Made by a program: the position numbers and the translations under genes. Positions 57,266 to 64,000 of a stretch of 64,000 nucleotides of DNA are shown here, one piece after another. A model generated the notes under the pieces. That model saw only the letters and a list, made by a program, of their open reading frames with translations. It made no database searches and was not told the DNA's origin. This DNA comes from Nostoc sp. CHAB 5836 (GTDB lineage: Bacteria > Cyanobacteriota > Cyanobacteriia > Cyanobacteriales > Nostocaceae). The stretch is taken from NCBI RefSeq assembly GCF_020829445.1, contig NZ_JAIVFV010000004.1, positions 35,613 to 99,612 on the forward strand, given 5' to 3'. Every line of letters begins with the position of its first letter. Positions within the stretch are counted from its first letter, which is position 1.

Positions 57266-58063
57266 ATGGGACAAATCATTACCCAGGTTGATGCTTTCAC
57301 TAATACAGCCTTTGCAGGTAATCCTGCTGCTGTATGTGTTTTGCTTACTCCCCAAAATGATACCTGGATGCAAAACATCGCGCAAGAGATGAACTTATCT
57401 GAGACGGCTTTTGTAGTCAAACAAAACGATCGCTTCAATCTGCGTTGGTTTACGCCAACGGTGGAAGTACCCCTTTGTGGTCATGCAACTCTAGCTAGTG
57501 CCCATGTACTTTGGTCAGAGGGACATTTATCACCCAATGAAGTTGCGCGTTTTTATACCAAAAGTGGAGTACTCGTTGCTAAGTTACAAGGTGAATGGAT
57601 TGAGTTAGATTTTCCAGTGAATCACTCTCAAGCCACAGTTGCACCTCCAGAACTGGGACAAGCTTTAGGTGTACCATACAAATCTGTCTGCCAAAATGCT
57701 CTCGGCTATTTAGTAGAACTAGAGTCTGAAGAATTAGTGCGGCAAATACAGCCTAATTTTCAACTACTAAAAACGTTGCCTATTTCTGGTGTGATTGTCA
57801 CCAGCCTCACACCACCTGATTCCCAATATGATTTCGTCTCTCGCTTCTTTGCACCGGGAGTAGGTGTTAATGAAGACCCGGTGACTGGAGCGGCTCATTG
57901 CTGTCTCGCTGTTTTTTGGCGCGATCGCTTGCACAAAGATCAACTGTTGGCTTATCAGGCATCCAGTCGCGGTGGCGTGGTGAGGGTGTATTATGACGGA
58001 GGCGATCGCGTCTTTCTTAGCGGACAAGCGGTAACTGTGATGCGAGGCGAATTATTTACCTGA
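57266..58063 (+). CDS. PhzF-family isomerase/epimerase-fold protein
   Basis: A 265-residue protein of the diaminopimelate-epimerase-like PhzF family. QVDAFTNTAFAGNPAAVCVL at the N-terminus, NLSETAFV with the catalytic Glu (residue 46), PTVEVPLCGHATLASAHVLW, and the C-terminal GVNEDPVTGAAHCCLAVFW repeat of the active-site loop are all present. There is no phenazine cluster, so the substrate is unknown. Full length. Confidence 0.9.
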   Translation: MGQIITQVDAFTNTAFAGNPAAVCVLLTPQNDTWMQNIAQEMNLSETAFVVKQNDRFNLRWFTPTVEVPLCGHATLASAHVLWSEGHLSPNEVARFYTKSGVLVAKLQGEWIELDFPVNHSQATVAPPELGQALGVPYKSVCQNALGYLVELESEELVRQIQPNFQLLKTLPISGVIVTSLTPPDSQYDFVSRFFAPGVGVNEDPVTGAAHCCLAVFWRDRLHKDQLLAYQASSRGGVVRVYYDGGDRVFLSGQAVTVMRGELFT

Positions 58064-58135
58064 AGCTAATTTTGAATGTTTGTAGTTAAGACTTTAGCCC
58101 TTAAAGGTTGTTTGAAAAGTCTTTGTTAGGCGATA

Positions 58136-58252
58136 CAATGGCATTGTGACTCCAAACAATGCCATTGTGACTCCAAACAATGCCATTGTGACTCCAAACA
58201 ATGCCATTGTAACTCCAAACAATGCCATTGTGACTCCAAACAATGCCATTGC
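58136..58252. repeat. 21-bp tandem repeat, five and a half copies, with internal dyad
   Basis: Units begin at 58136, 58157, 58178, 58199, 58220 and 58241 (partial). Each contains CAATGCCATTG, a CAATG...CATTG dyad, and GTGACTCCAAA. The copies differ at only two positions. A TAAAGGTTGTTTGAAAAGTC element end precedes the array. It lies between the phzF-like and DUF4332 genes. Confidence 0.9.
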
Positions 58253-58364
58253 AAGAGGCTGAATTCAGATGGCACGGCAATACAAACACTAAACCGCAAA
58301 AACGTACTTTTGCGAAGAAGCGACTGTCACAATATTTAAACAAGTTTATATTTGAAATTTAAAA

Positions 58365-58820
58365 ATGTCTGCTAAACACAAAGATAGTAGAAATCCTATG
58401 CAATCTCGTGACTGGCCAATTGAGCAATTACCTGGACTCAGCCAAGACGAACAATCTCAACTGCAAAATTGTGGGATTATCAGCACAGTAGCGCTAGTCA
58501 AACAAGGCAAAACCCTAGAGGAAAGACTAGCGTTAGCAAATAAACTACAGATTCATCTTCAGTACGTAAATAAATGGATGGCTTTAGCTGACTTAGCACG
58601 TATTCCCAGTGTAGGCATACAATATTGTGGTTTATTACTCCATGCAGGTATTGCTTCTGTGGCGCAGTTAGCTCAAACTCCAACTCACAGATTGCATCAA
58701 CAAATTATGCGCTTGCAGGTAGCAACAATGCAGCGAAGAGATCTGTGTCCAGCGATTGAGCTAGTACAACAGTGGAGTCAGCAAGCAAAAATAGTCGGGA
58801 GTAGGGAGATACGCGATTAA
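58365..58820 (+). CDS. DUF4332 domain protein
   Basis: A 151-residue protein built of helix-hairpin-helix-like repeats: IEQLPGLSQDEQSQLQNCGI, LADLARIPSVGIQYCGLLLH and AGIASVAQLAQTPTHRLHQQ. This is the cyanobacterial DUF4332 pattern, probably a DNA- or protein-binding fold without known function. It starts at ATG 58365 after an AT-rich leader and is monocistronic. Confidence 0.75.
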   Translation: MSAKHKDSRNPMQSRDWPIEQLPGLSQDEQSQLQNCGIISTVALVKQGKTLEERLALANKLQIHLQYVNKWMALADLARIPSVGIQYCGLLLHAGIASVAQLAQTPTHRLHQQIMRLQVATMQRRDLCPAIELVQQWSQQAKIVGSREIRD

Positions 58821-59017
58821 TCGCTTCAGTACTGGGGAGTAGCTGACAGGTATTAGAAAACTTTAAACAAAATCTATTCAGATATAGCCATTTATTGGCT
58901 ATAATCTCTACTGAGAGCAGTAAGAAGCTACCTCAGACTGATTAAGAAGACCTTAATCAATAAAAAAAGTAATCCCGTCAAGGGATAGGGGATGTCTGGT
59001 AGTACATCCAAGGCCAC

Positions 59018-59053
59018 TAATCCCAATATCCAAGGATGTCCATCCTGAATTTG
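59018..59053. repeat. 36-bp dispersed repeat, copy 2
   Basis: Identical to 10427-10462. It lies in the 58821-59190 part of the gap, in which I see no gene; a TTGACTAT hexamer near 59091 could belong to the promoter of the RNA locus that follows. Confidence 0.65.
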
Positions 59054-59226
59054 GGGTAGCTTAAACCTAAATTTCAAACGTCTGACTATATTTGACTATG
59101 AGATTTGGAACTATATGGTTAATATCTCGAAATTTATATGTTATGTTAGGTAAAGGTTATAAACCCAGAGTAAATGCTCTGCCCTTTTGAGACTAAGACC
59201 GATTAGGCAATAAGGAGGTGATGCCC

Positions 59227-59298
59227 ATGATAGAAAGTAGTAAATGCATGGGTCATCAGGTTGCAGTTAGCCGGCTGTGCGCCGGGGCTGTTCTCTAA
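59227..59298 (+). CDS. 23-residue small ORF with near-perfect Shine-Dalgarno
   Basis: AAGGAGGTG, complementary to the 16S 3' end, stands eight bases before ATG 59227. The peptide starts MIESSKCMGHQVAVSR and ends LCAGAVL. It has two Cys and one His and no membrane helix. An ATG at 59221 is in frame but too close to the ribosome site. The ribosome site and start can be hidden in a stem with CATGGG downstream, so translation may be controlled by folding. I recognise no family. Confidence 0.5.
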   Translation: MIESSKCMGHQVAVSRLCAGAVL

Positions 59299-59400
59299 AA
59301 GTTAGCCTTAGTCATCTTTGAGATACTAAGTTAGCTCAAGTAGCTAGGCAAGCTCGGAGTTCCTTCCGGCAGTCTGGTTGCAACCTGAAGACCCGCTAGA

Positions 59401-59448
59401 CCGCCCTAATTTAGATCATCCGATCTAAATTAGGGCGGATAGTTTTTT
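59401..59448 (+). terminator. rho-independent terminator, 17-bp stem
   Basis: CCGCCCTAATTTAGATC (59401-59417), loop ATCC, perfect complement to 59438, then ATAG and TTTTTT (59443-59448). Confidence 0.93.
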
Positions 59449-59709
59449 ATAAATGACTTTTATTTTATTAATGGTTGCTTTTTAAAAGGTTACATGGCGA
59501 TACCTGTGATGAGCAAAGCCAGTATGTTTAAGTTTTATTAAAAATAAAAATATCTTGTAGCAAACCTTTGGGTCTGACTAGATGTGAGGAATAGTGGCTA
59601 CCTACCAAGTCTGATTAAATATGTGCGTATGCATTATGCCTTAGTCTATCCTCCCATACTTCTTGTGTGAATAATAAAAGGGGTTTGCCTTTGTCAGATG
59701 CAAAATCTA

Positions 59710-59866
59710 AGAGGCAGTTTGAAAAGTATTTCACTGTGACTTTAGGCACTTTTATATCTCCCCTAACCCCCCTTAAAAAGGGGGAAGAATCAAAGTCCCC
59801 CTTTTTAAGGATTTAGGGGGATCTAGAACTTTTGATACCAACAAGAGGACTTTTCAAACGTCCTCT
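59710..59866. mobile_element. MITE with AGAGGCAGTTTGAAAAGT ends
   Basis: The 18-bp ends AGAGGCAGTTTGAAAAGT and ACTTTTCAAACGTCCTCT (two mismatches when inverted) enclose CCCCCTTAAAAAGGGGGAAG and CCCCCTTTTTAAGG repeats. Related single ends occur at about 41994 and 58107. 59449-59709 shows nothing else. Confidence 0.75.
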
Positions 59867-59880
59867 AACAGATATATAAG

Positions 59881-60082
59881 TCAATACAGTTCAGTTAAGC
59901 ATTTCTTTGTTCTCTTTCTTCTCTTTCTTTGCGTCCAACTCTTACGAAACGTTCCGCGTTGGCGTCCTTCTCCCTTGGCGCTAGCCTCTCCCTTTGGGAG
60001 AAGGGGAGACGCTAAGGCGAAGGCGGTTCGTTAAAAAAATTGACTTTGGCAAAGAGTTTTAGCCTTAACTGAACTGTATTGA
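59881..60082. mobile_element. MITE with perfect ends and 8-bp target duplication, upstream of phhB
   Basis: The ends TCAATACAGTTCAGTTAAGC and GCCTTAACTGAACTGTATTGA are inverted copies. TATATAAG stands on both sides (59873-59880 and 60083-60090), a clear target duplication. The interior is the TTCTTTGCGTCC / GGCGGTTCGTTAAAAAAATT sequence shared with 3350-3440. The right edge is 23 bases before the phhB start codon. Confidence 0.88.
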
Positions 60083-60105
60083 TATATAAGTAGGAATTTT
60101 TTGAT

Positions 60106-60387
60106 ATGGCACAACTACTCACCGAAGCGGAAATTCAAGAACAGGCAAAGGTTCTGTCAGGTTGGACTGTTGAAGACTCCAAGTTGCAGATTACCCGCAC
60201 ATTCAAAAATTTTATCCAAGCAATTGAGTTTGTCAATAAGCTGGTGGAGCCGGCTGAGTCAGCAGGACATCATCCAGATATAGAGATTTCTTACAACAAA
60301 GTGAAGATTATACTCACAACACATGATGCAGGCGGGTTGACGCAGGCAGACTTTGATCTAGCGGGGGCGATTTCCCAAATCAACTAA
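60106..60387 (+). CDS. phhB: pterin-4a-carbinolamine dehydratase
   Basis: A 93-residue PCD/DCoH-family enzyme dehydrating 4a-hydroxytetrahydrobiopterin. The signature ESAGHHPDIEISYNKV with His55/His56 and TTHDAGGLTQADFDLA is complete. AGGA lies about 10 bases before the ATG, just outside the MITE target duplication, so the ribosome site is native but the promoter was displaced or supplied by the element. No aromatic hydroxylase is nearby. Confidence 0.93.
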   Translation: MAQLLTEAEIQEQAKVLSGWTVEDSKLQITRTFKNFIQAIEFVNKLVEPAESAGHHPDIEISYNKVKIILTTHDAGGLTQADFDLAGAISQIN

Positions 60388-60413
60388 GTGATTTATTCTG
60401 GAATTTTACATTA

Positions 60414-60504
60414 GACATATCCGAAAAAGAATTGTTTTGACGTAGCAGTGCTACGTCAAAACAAGGGTTCTGGGTAACGCATATTTAATTTCACCAGATG
60501 TCTA
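60414..60504. mobile_element. MITE, AGACATCTGG family, copy 6 (inverted, left end eroded)
   Basis: GACGTAGCAGTGCTACGTC, then AGGGTTCTGGGTAACGCATA and the intact right end TTTCACCAGATGTCT. The left end reads AGACATATCCG. The rest of 60505-60876 is AT-rich upstream sequence of the porin gene with no recognised operator. Confidence 0.8.
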
Positions 60505-60876
60505 TTAAACGAGCGTAAGTGACCGCGACACTGTCTAAAGCTTTCAGTAATTTACCCAAGTCAGAAGTGAATAAGCTAAAGCCTACTCCCTGCTTAGATA
60601 TTTAGACAAGTAGGTGTGACAGTTATTAAGGCGATCGCTCCAATCTTGCCAACCAGATCAAATGTTTTATAATGTTATGATATAAAGATATGTTTTTGCA
60701 TAAGTTAATCCCATAGGTTTTTAACCCTAAGTTAATCGTTTATTAGCTTTGCAAAAACTAAAATTGTAGTATTGGCAAGTATGCCTCATCCACAGGTTTC
60801 AATGAGATGTCGCATTTTTGAGAATTAGGTGCAACGAAGCCAATTGTCTAAACAAGGTGTGAGGAGTAAAGAAAAG

Positions 60877-62628
60877 ATGTCTAATCTATTGTGGAAATCC
60901 TTGGTGGTTAGCCCAGCAGTTTTGGGAGCAACATTGTTAGTTTCGACAACAGCAATTGCGTCTCCAAACACAACCACTGAAGTCTCACCAGCCGAACAAG
61001 CAAGTGTCACTGAAGTTGCCCAACAGCCAGAAATATTGGCTCAAACAACGATAGATCAAGTTAATCGCTACAGCAACGAAGGCAACCAAAATAACTCTCA
61101 GTCTCAAGTAACATCGGTTTCTCAATTTTCCGACGTACAACCCACGGACTGGGCATTCCAAGCATTGCAGTCCTTGGTTGAGCGCTATGGTTGTATTGCA
61201 GGTTATCCCAATGCCACTTATCGCGGTAATCGGGCTTTGACCCGGTATGAATTTGCTGCTGGTTTGAACGCCTGTTTGGATCGGGTTAACGAATTGATTG
61301 CTACAGCAACAGCTGACTTGGTGACTAAACAAGATTTAGCTACTTTACAACGGTTACAAGAAGAGTTTTCCGCAGAATTAGCAACTCTACGCGGTCGCGT
61401 AGATTCCCTAGAAGCGCGGACTGCTGAATTGGAAGCTAATCAGTTCTCTACTACCACAAAACTAGTCGGTGAAGCTATTTTTGCCGTCAGTGATGTGTTT
61501 GGGGGTAACACTGGTGACAACAACAACACCGTCTTCCAAGATCGGGTACGTTTAGACTTGCAAACCAGCTTCACTGGTAGAGACGTTTTACATACTCGTC
61601 TCGCAGCAGGTAATGCAACAGCCTTTACACAATTTGATAATGTTGGTAATCAGATCAATACTGCCGAAGGCACACAAACATTTCAAGTTGGTAGCACTGG
61701 TAACAACGCTGTCAAGATAGACCGTTTGACCTACGAAGCTCCCGTAGGCCCAGCCCAAGTTTACCTCGCAGCCAGTGGCGGACGACACAGCCATTATGCT
61801 GCTGTGAACAATCCTTACTTTTTTGACAAGACCGACGGCGGTAACGGTGCTTTATCTACCTTTGCCTCTGAAAGTCCCATCTATCGGATTGGTGGCGGTG
61901 CAGGTATAGCGCTCAATCTACCCCTTGGTAAAGGTGGCGGTATCTTGGGAAATAGCTCAATCACTGCGGGTTACTTGGCATCAGAAGCTAATAATCCTGG
62001 TGTTAGTTCAGGTCTGACCAACGGCGACTATGCCGCTTTAGGACAGTTGAACTTTAGTGTTGGCGATCGCTTGGCTTTAGCTGCTACCTACGTTCACGGA
62101 TATAACGCAAGTGGTGCTTTATTCGACTCTGGTTCTACGTCAGACGGAACAGTTGGATCTGTTGCAGTAGGTACTAGACAAGCTAACTTTTTAGGTAATG
62201 CAGCAGGTAATGCAGCAATACCTCCTGTAGCAAACCCATCTTCAAGTAATTCCTACGGTGTGTCTGCTGCGTTTAGACCCAGCGACAAACTGTCAATTAG
62301 TGGCTTCGTCTCTTACCACGATATCAGTGGCTTTGGTAGAGGTGATGATTATGAAGCTTGGTCATACGGTGCTGGGGTTGCATTAGCTGATTTTGGGAAA
62401 CAGGGTAACGTTTTAGGTTTCTTTGCTGGTGCACAGCCCTATTCCTTTAACCGTCCAGATTTCGTTGGTGGTAATGATATACCCTATCACTTTGAAGGCT
62501 TCTACAAATATCGCGTGTCGGATAACATCTCTGTTACCCCTGGTGTAATCTGGTTGACCTCTCCTGGTCAAAACAGTGATAACGACGATGCAATTATCGG
62601 TACGCTGAGAACAACTTTCACCTTCTAG
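60877..62628 (+). CDS. iron-uptake-type porin (SLH domain plus OprB-like barrel)
   Basis: 583 residues. The signal peptide (LLWKSLVVSPAVLGATLLV, cleavage near AIASP) is followed by an SLH domain (FSDVQPTDWAFQALQSLVER ... NRALTRYEFAAGLNACLDRV), which binds peptidoglycan-linked polysaccharide, a short coiled coil (LRGRVDSLEARTAELEANQF) and a long beta-barrel ending in a C-terminal Phe (RTTFTF). This is the major outer-membrane porin type of cyanobacteria, several of which pass iron or small solutes. GAGGAG lies 10 bases before ATG 60877; an upstream in-frame start at 60829 lacks a ribosome site. Confidence 0.92.
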   Translation: MSNLLWKSLVVSPAVLGATLLVSTTAIASPNTTTEVSPAEQASVTEVAQQPEILAQTTIDQVNRYSNEGNQNNSQSQVTSVSQFSDVQPTDWAFQALQSLVERYGCIAGYPNATYRGNRALTRYEFAAGLNACLDRVNELIATATADLVTKQDLATLQRLQEEFSAELATLRGRVDSLEARTAELEANQFSTTTKLVGEAIFAVSDVFGGNTGDNNNTVFQDRVRLDLQTSFTGRDVLHTRLAAGNATAFTQFDNVGNQINTAEGTQTFQVGSTGNNAVKIDRLTYEAPVGPAQVYLAASGGRHSHYAAVNNPYFFDKTDGGNGALSTFASESPIYRIGGGAGIALNLPLGKGGGILGNSSITAGYLASEANNPGVSSGLTNGDYAALGQLNFSVGDRLALAATYVHGYNASGALFDSGSTSDGTVGSVAVGTRQANFLGNAAGNAAIPPVANPSSSNSYGVSAAFRPSDKLSISGFVSYHDISGFGRGDDYEAWSYGAGVALADFGKQGNVLGFFAGAQPYSFNRPDFVGGNDIPYHFEGFYKYRVSDNISVTPGVIWLTSPGQNSDNDDAIIGTLRTTFTF

Positions 62629-62667
62629 AGTGTTGACTATCCACCAACAATTTTGAACTCTATTTAT

Positions 62668-62691
62668 CCCCACCATTAGGTGGGGCTTTTT
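62668..62691 (+). terminator. rho-independent terminator of the porin gene
   Basis: CCCCACC-ATTA-GGTGGGG (7-bp stem) followed by C and TTTTT (62687-62691), 40 bp after the stop codon. Confidence 0.9.
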
Positions 62692-62709
62692 GTTGTAGTT
62701 AGCAGCAAT

Positions 62710-62902
62710 ATAGGACTCATATTTGATTTTTGAAAATATACGTAGGGGAGCCAGTCGTGTGGGCGGGTTTCCCGACTTGAGCGAACTGGCGTTGTGTTAG
62801 CGACAGCGTAACGCACTAAACCCTTAAGAGTGGTGCGTTACGCGAAACGCTAACGCACCCTACAAATACTAATTTTGTTCAAAAATCAAATCGGATTCCT
62901 AT
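62710..62902. mobile_element. MITE, ATAGGACTACTATTTGATT family, with an extra insert
   Basis: The ends ATAGGACTCATATTTGATTT and AATCAAATCGGATTCCTAT match the 11963 and 56174 elements. The inner arms GTGTTAGCGACAGCGTAACG ... ACGCTAACGCACC are interrupted by about 45 extra bases (GGGAGCCAGTCGTG...CGAACTGGCG), which are themselves an inverted repeat. 62903-63224 holds repeat pieces and no gene. Confidence 0.75.
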
Positions 62903-63224
62903 AGAAAAACTCCAGTAGTGAACCGGAGTATAATAGAAAAGTTAGGAGTGGTGAGTTAAAAGTTTTGAGTTAATACTATTTTACTTTAAAAATGACACAA
63001 ATACTCTGGTAGGGGCAACGGCATTGCCCATTGGTGTCAACAAAAGCTTAGAAACAGCTTAACTGTTGGCTTCCTCACCCGCCTGGAACTAGAGTTCTTT
63101 GGCTTTTTGGTCTAGCAGAACTGATTAAAATAATTCGTAATTCGTAATTAAGTTTTGTGACGGGGATTTAGACCCCGACCCAAAACGTTCTGCCTGTAGA
63201 GACTCTTGACTTAAACCCCCAAAG

Positions 63225-63614
63225 TTCGTAAAAGCACGCAAACCTAGTTCTAAGGCGATCGCAGTTGAACCAGCCAATAGCCCAGTTTTATCCGGGGGAC
63301 GACCAGGGCCCCACAAAATCCAGGGAATTGGGGCTGGGTTTATTCCCCAAGTGTTAAAGATAAAATTGATTGATGAAGTGATTACTGTCACCGATGAAGA
63401 AGCGATCGCCTACAGTCGGCGTTTAGCAAAAGAAGAAGGGCTACTATCTGGTATTTCCAGTGGAGCAGCTTTATGTGCAGCAATTCGCGTCGCCCAACGT
63501 CAAGAAAATAAGGGGCGTTTAATTGTGATGATTCAGCCGAGTTTTGGTGAGGGGTATTTGAGTACGCCGTTGTTGCAAGACCTGGATGCAAGGTTAGCCA
63601 CTAGCGTTAGTTAG
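63225..63614 (+). pseudogene. cysK: 3' remnant of a cysteine synthase (cysK) gene
   Basis: The open frame gives [60 protein letters not shown] and [20 protein letters not shown], the C-terminal ~130 residues of O-acetylserine sulfhydrylase, including the SGISSG-type PLP region. The N-terminal ~190 residues with the PLP lysine are missing: upstream of 63225 the similarity stops and an in-frame TGA follows. A GTG at 63351 would give only an 87-residue piece. Not a functional enzyme. Confidence 0.8.
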
Positions 63615-63629
63615 CGCTACATTGAATTA

Positions 63630-63923
63630 ATGGTCAATTCTAAGCACGTTTCTAACCATTACGAAACTCTCAAAGTTAGTCCAAGTGCAAGCCTTGCGGA
63701 GATTAAGCAAGCTTATCGCCGCTTGGTTAAGTTATTTCATCCTGACAGTAATCAGGATACAGCCGATCACGAGCAGATTATCCGCATCAATGCAGCTTAT
63801 GAGGTCTTAGGCGATAATCATAATCGCCGCAATTATGACCAACAACTGCAAGATGACTCTCACAAATTAAATAGCGATCGCCAACGCCGTCAGCGATCTA
63901 CTCTTAGAAAGCCTGGGAATTGA
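63630..63923 (+). CDS. small J-domain (DnaJ-like) protein
   Basis: A 97-residue protein consisting of a J-domain (HYETLKVSPSASLAEIKQAY, LFHPDSNQDT with the essential HPD, INAAYEVLGDNHNRRNYDQQ) and a short basic tail. It would stimulate a DnaK-type Hsp70. There is no zinc finger or C-terminal substrate domain. It starts 15 bp after the cysK remnant; the boundary suggests an intact gene next to a decayed one. Confidence 0.88.
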   Translation: MVNSKHVSNHYETLKVSPSASLAEIKQAYRRLVKLFHPDSNQDTADHEQIIRINAAYEVLGDNHNRRNYDQQLQDDSHKLNSDRQRRQRSTLRKPGN

Positions 63924-63934
63924 TAAGTGTTGTG

Positions 63935-64000
63935 GTCAATAATTTTTGTCATTTGTCATTTGTCTTTTGGACTTTGTTTTTTACAAATGACCAATGACTA
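63935..64000. repeat. GTCATTT tandem repeat at window end
   Basis: GTCATTTGTCATTTGTC and the complementary ACAAATGACCAATGAC form a fold-back. It runs to the window edge. Confidence 0.65.

Larger units (their letters stand above)
59191..59448 (+). ncRNA. unidentified structured RNA locus with small ORF and strong terminator
   Basis: GACTAAG (59191-59197) and CTTAGTC (59307-59313) can close a multi-branch structure. Inside are GATGCCCATG (59219 on) opposite CATGGGTCATC (59247-59257), and the hairpin AGCCGGCTGTGCGCCGGGGCT. Past the closing helix are GTCTGGTTGCAACCTGAAGAC and a perfect 17-bp terminator. It does not match tmRNA, RNase P RNA or 6S RNA landmarks that I know. It may be a trans-acting RNA, a leader or a small-peptide mRNA; the strand is set by the terminator. 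Confidence 0.55.

Noticed and set aside
58136..58252. CRISPR array
   Set aside because: Units are contiguous 21-mers without unique spacers, and no cas genes are present; the heptamer tandem repeats elsewhere also lack spacers.
58101..58343. Minus-strand open frame with repeated NGIVWSH heptapeptides
   Set aside because: It is the translation of the 21-bp tandem array, with no ribosome site and no homology; array periodicity explains the open frame.
59191..59448. Assignment of the structured locus as RNase P RNA, 6S RNA or tmRNA
   Set aside because: The landmark sequences of those RNAs are absent and the length is too short for RNase P RNA or tmRNA.
63125..63391. Minus-strand open frame overlapping the cysK remnant
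   Set aside because: The plus strand gives a clear cysteine synthase sequence across the same bases; the minus frame is its shadow.

Overview
This 64 kb window looks like chromosome of a filamentous, probably heterocyst-forming cyanobacterium of the Nostoc/Anabaena type. The evidence is a beta-carboxysome operon (ccmK2-K1-L-M-N-O), an NDH-1 CO2-uptake operon (ndhF-ndhD-CO2 hydration protein), a crtP-crtB carotenoid operon, a Psb34-like small protein, many GCGATCGC (HIP1) octamers, short tandem repeats of the GGAGTTA and GTCATTT types, and a very high load of small inverted-repeat elements (MITEs).

Layout. 1-7.7 kb: the 5' part of an RND efflux pump gene, a ferritin-like/phosphorylase pair, a small membrane protein, an outer-membrane protein, an amino-acid-type ABC binding lipoprotein and tRNA-Ser(GCU). 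7.8-15.8 kb: crtP-crtB, nagZ, rpmB, htpG and a methyltransferase. 16-24 kb: an accessory, defence-like island. It holds a tightly coupled three-gene operon (DUF262 protein, AAA ATPase of DUF3696 type, unknown protein), a Uma2 nuclease-fold protein, a NACHT-GUN4 STAND NTPase and a broken transposase. A 27-bp direct repeat brackets the DUF262-Uma2 part. 24-38 kb: carbon-concentrating genes, with ndhF-ndhD-CO2 hydration protein divergent from ccmK2-K1-L-M-N-O, followed by a LysR regulator, a MuiA-like protein and psb34. 38.5-52 kb: three adjacent giant Ca-binding-repeat proteins on the minus strand (a GDPD protein, an EEP/phytase protein and an ExeM/NucH-type nuclease), which look like secreted enzymes for scavenging phosphate. 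52-64 kb: a haem-oxygenase-like protein, a methyltransferase, an aminopeptidase P, a small lipoprotein, PhzF, a DUF4332 protein, an unexplained structured-RNA locus with a 23-codon ORF and strong terminator, a pterin dehydratase, an iron-uptake-type porin, a cysK remnant and a J-domain protein.

How it fits together. The ndhF/ndhD/CO2-hydration genes supply inorganic carbon and the ccm genes build the compartment that uses it. The 660-bp divergent region between them carries dyads suited to a LysR-type regulator, and one such regulator is encoded just past ccmO. The RTX-like proteins would release phosphate from phosphodiesters, phytate and nucleic acids outside the cell.

The most unexpected observations are these: at least six MITE families, with terminal inverted repeats supplying the stop codons of three different genes; two MITEs with readable 8-10 bp target duplications; a GDPD domain spliced into a beta-propeller whose uninterrupted relative lies in the neighbouring gene; and the structured RNA at 59.2-59.45 kb. 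All coordinates and motifs come from direct reading; no similarity search was run.
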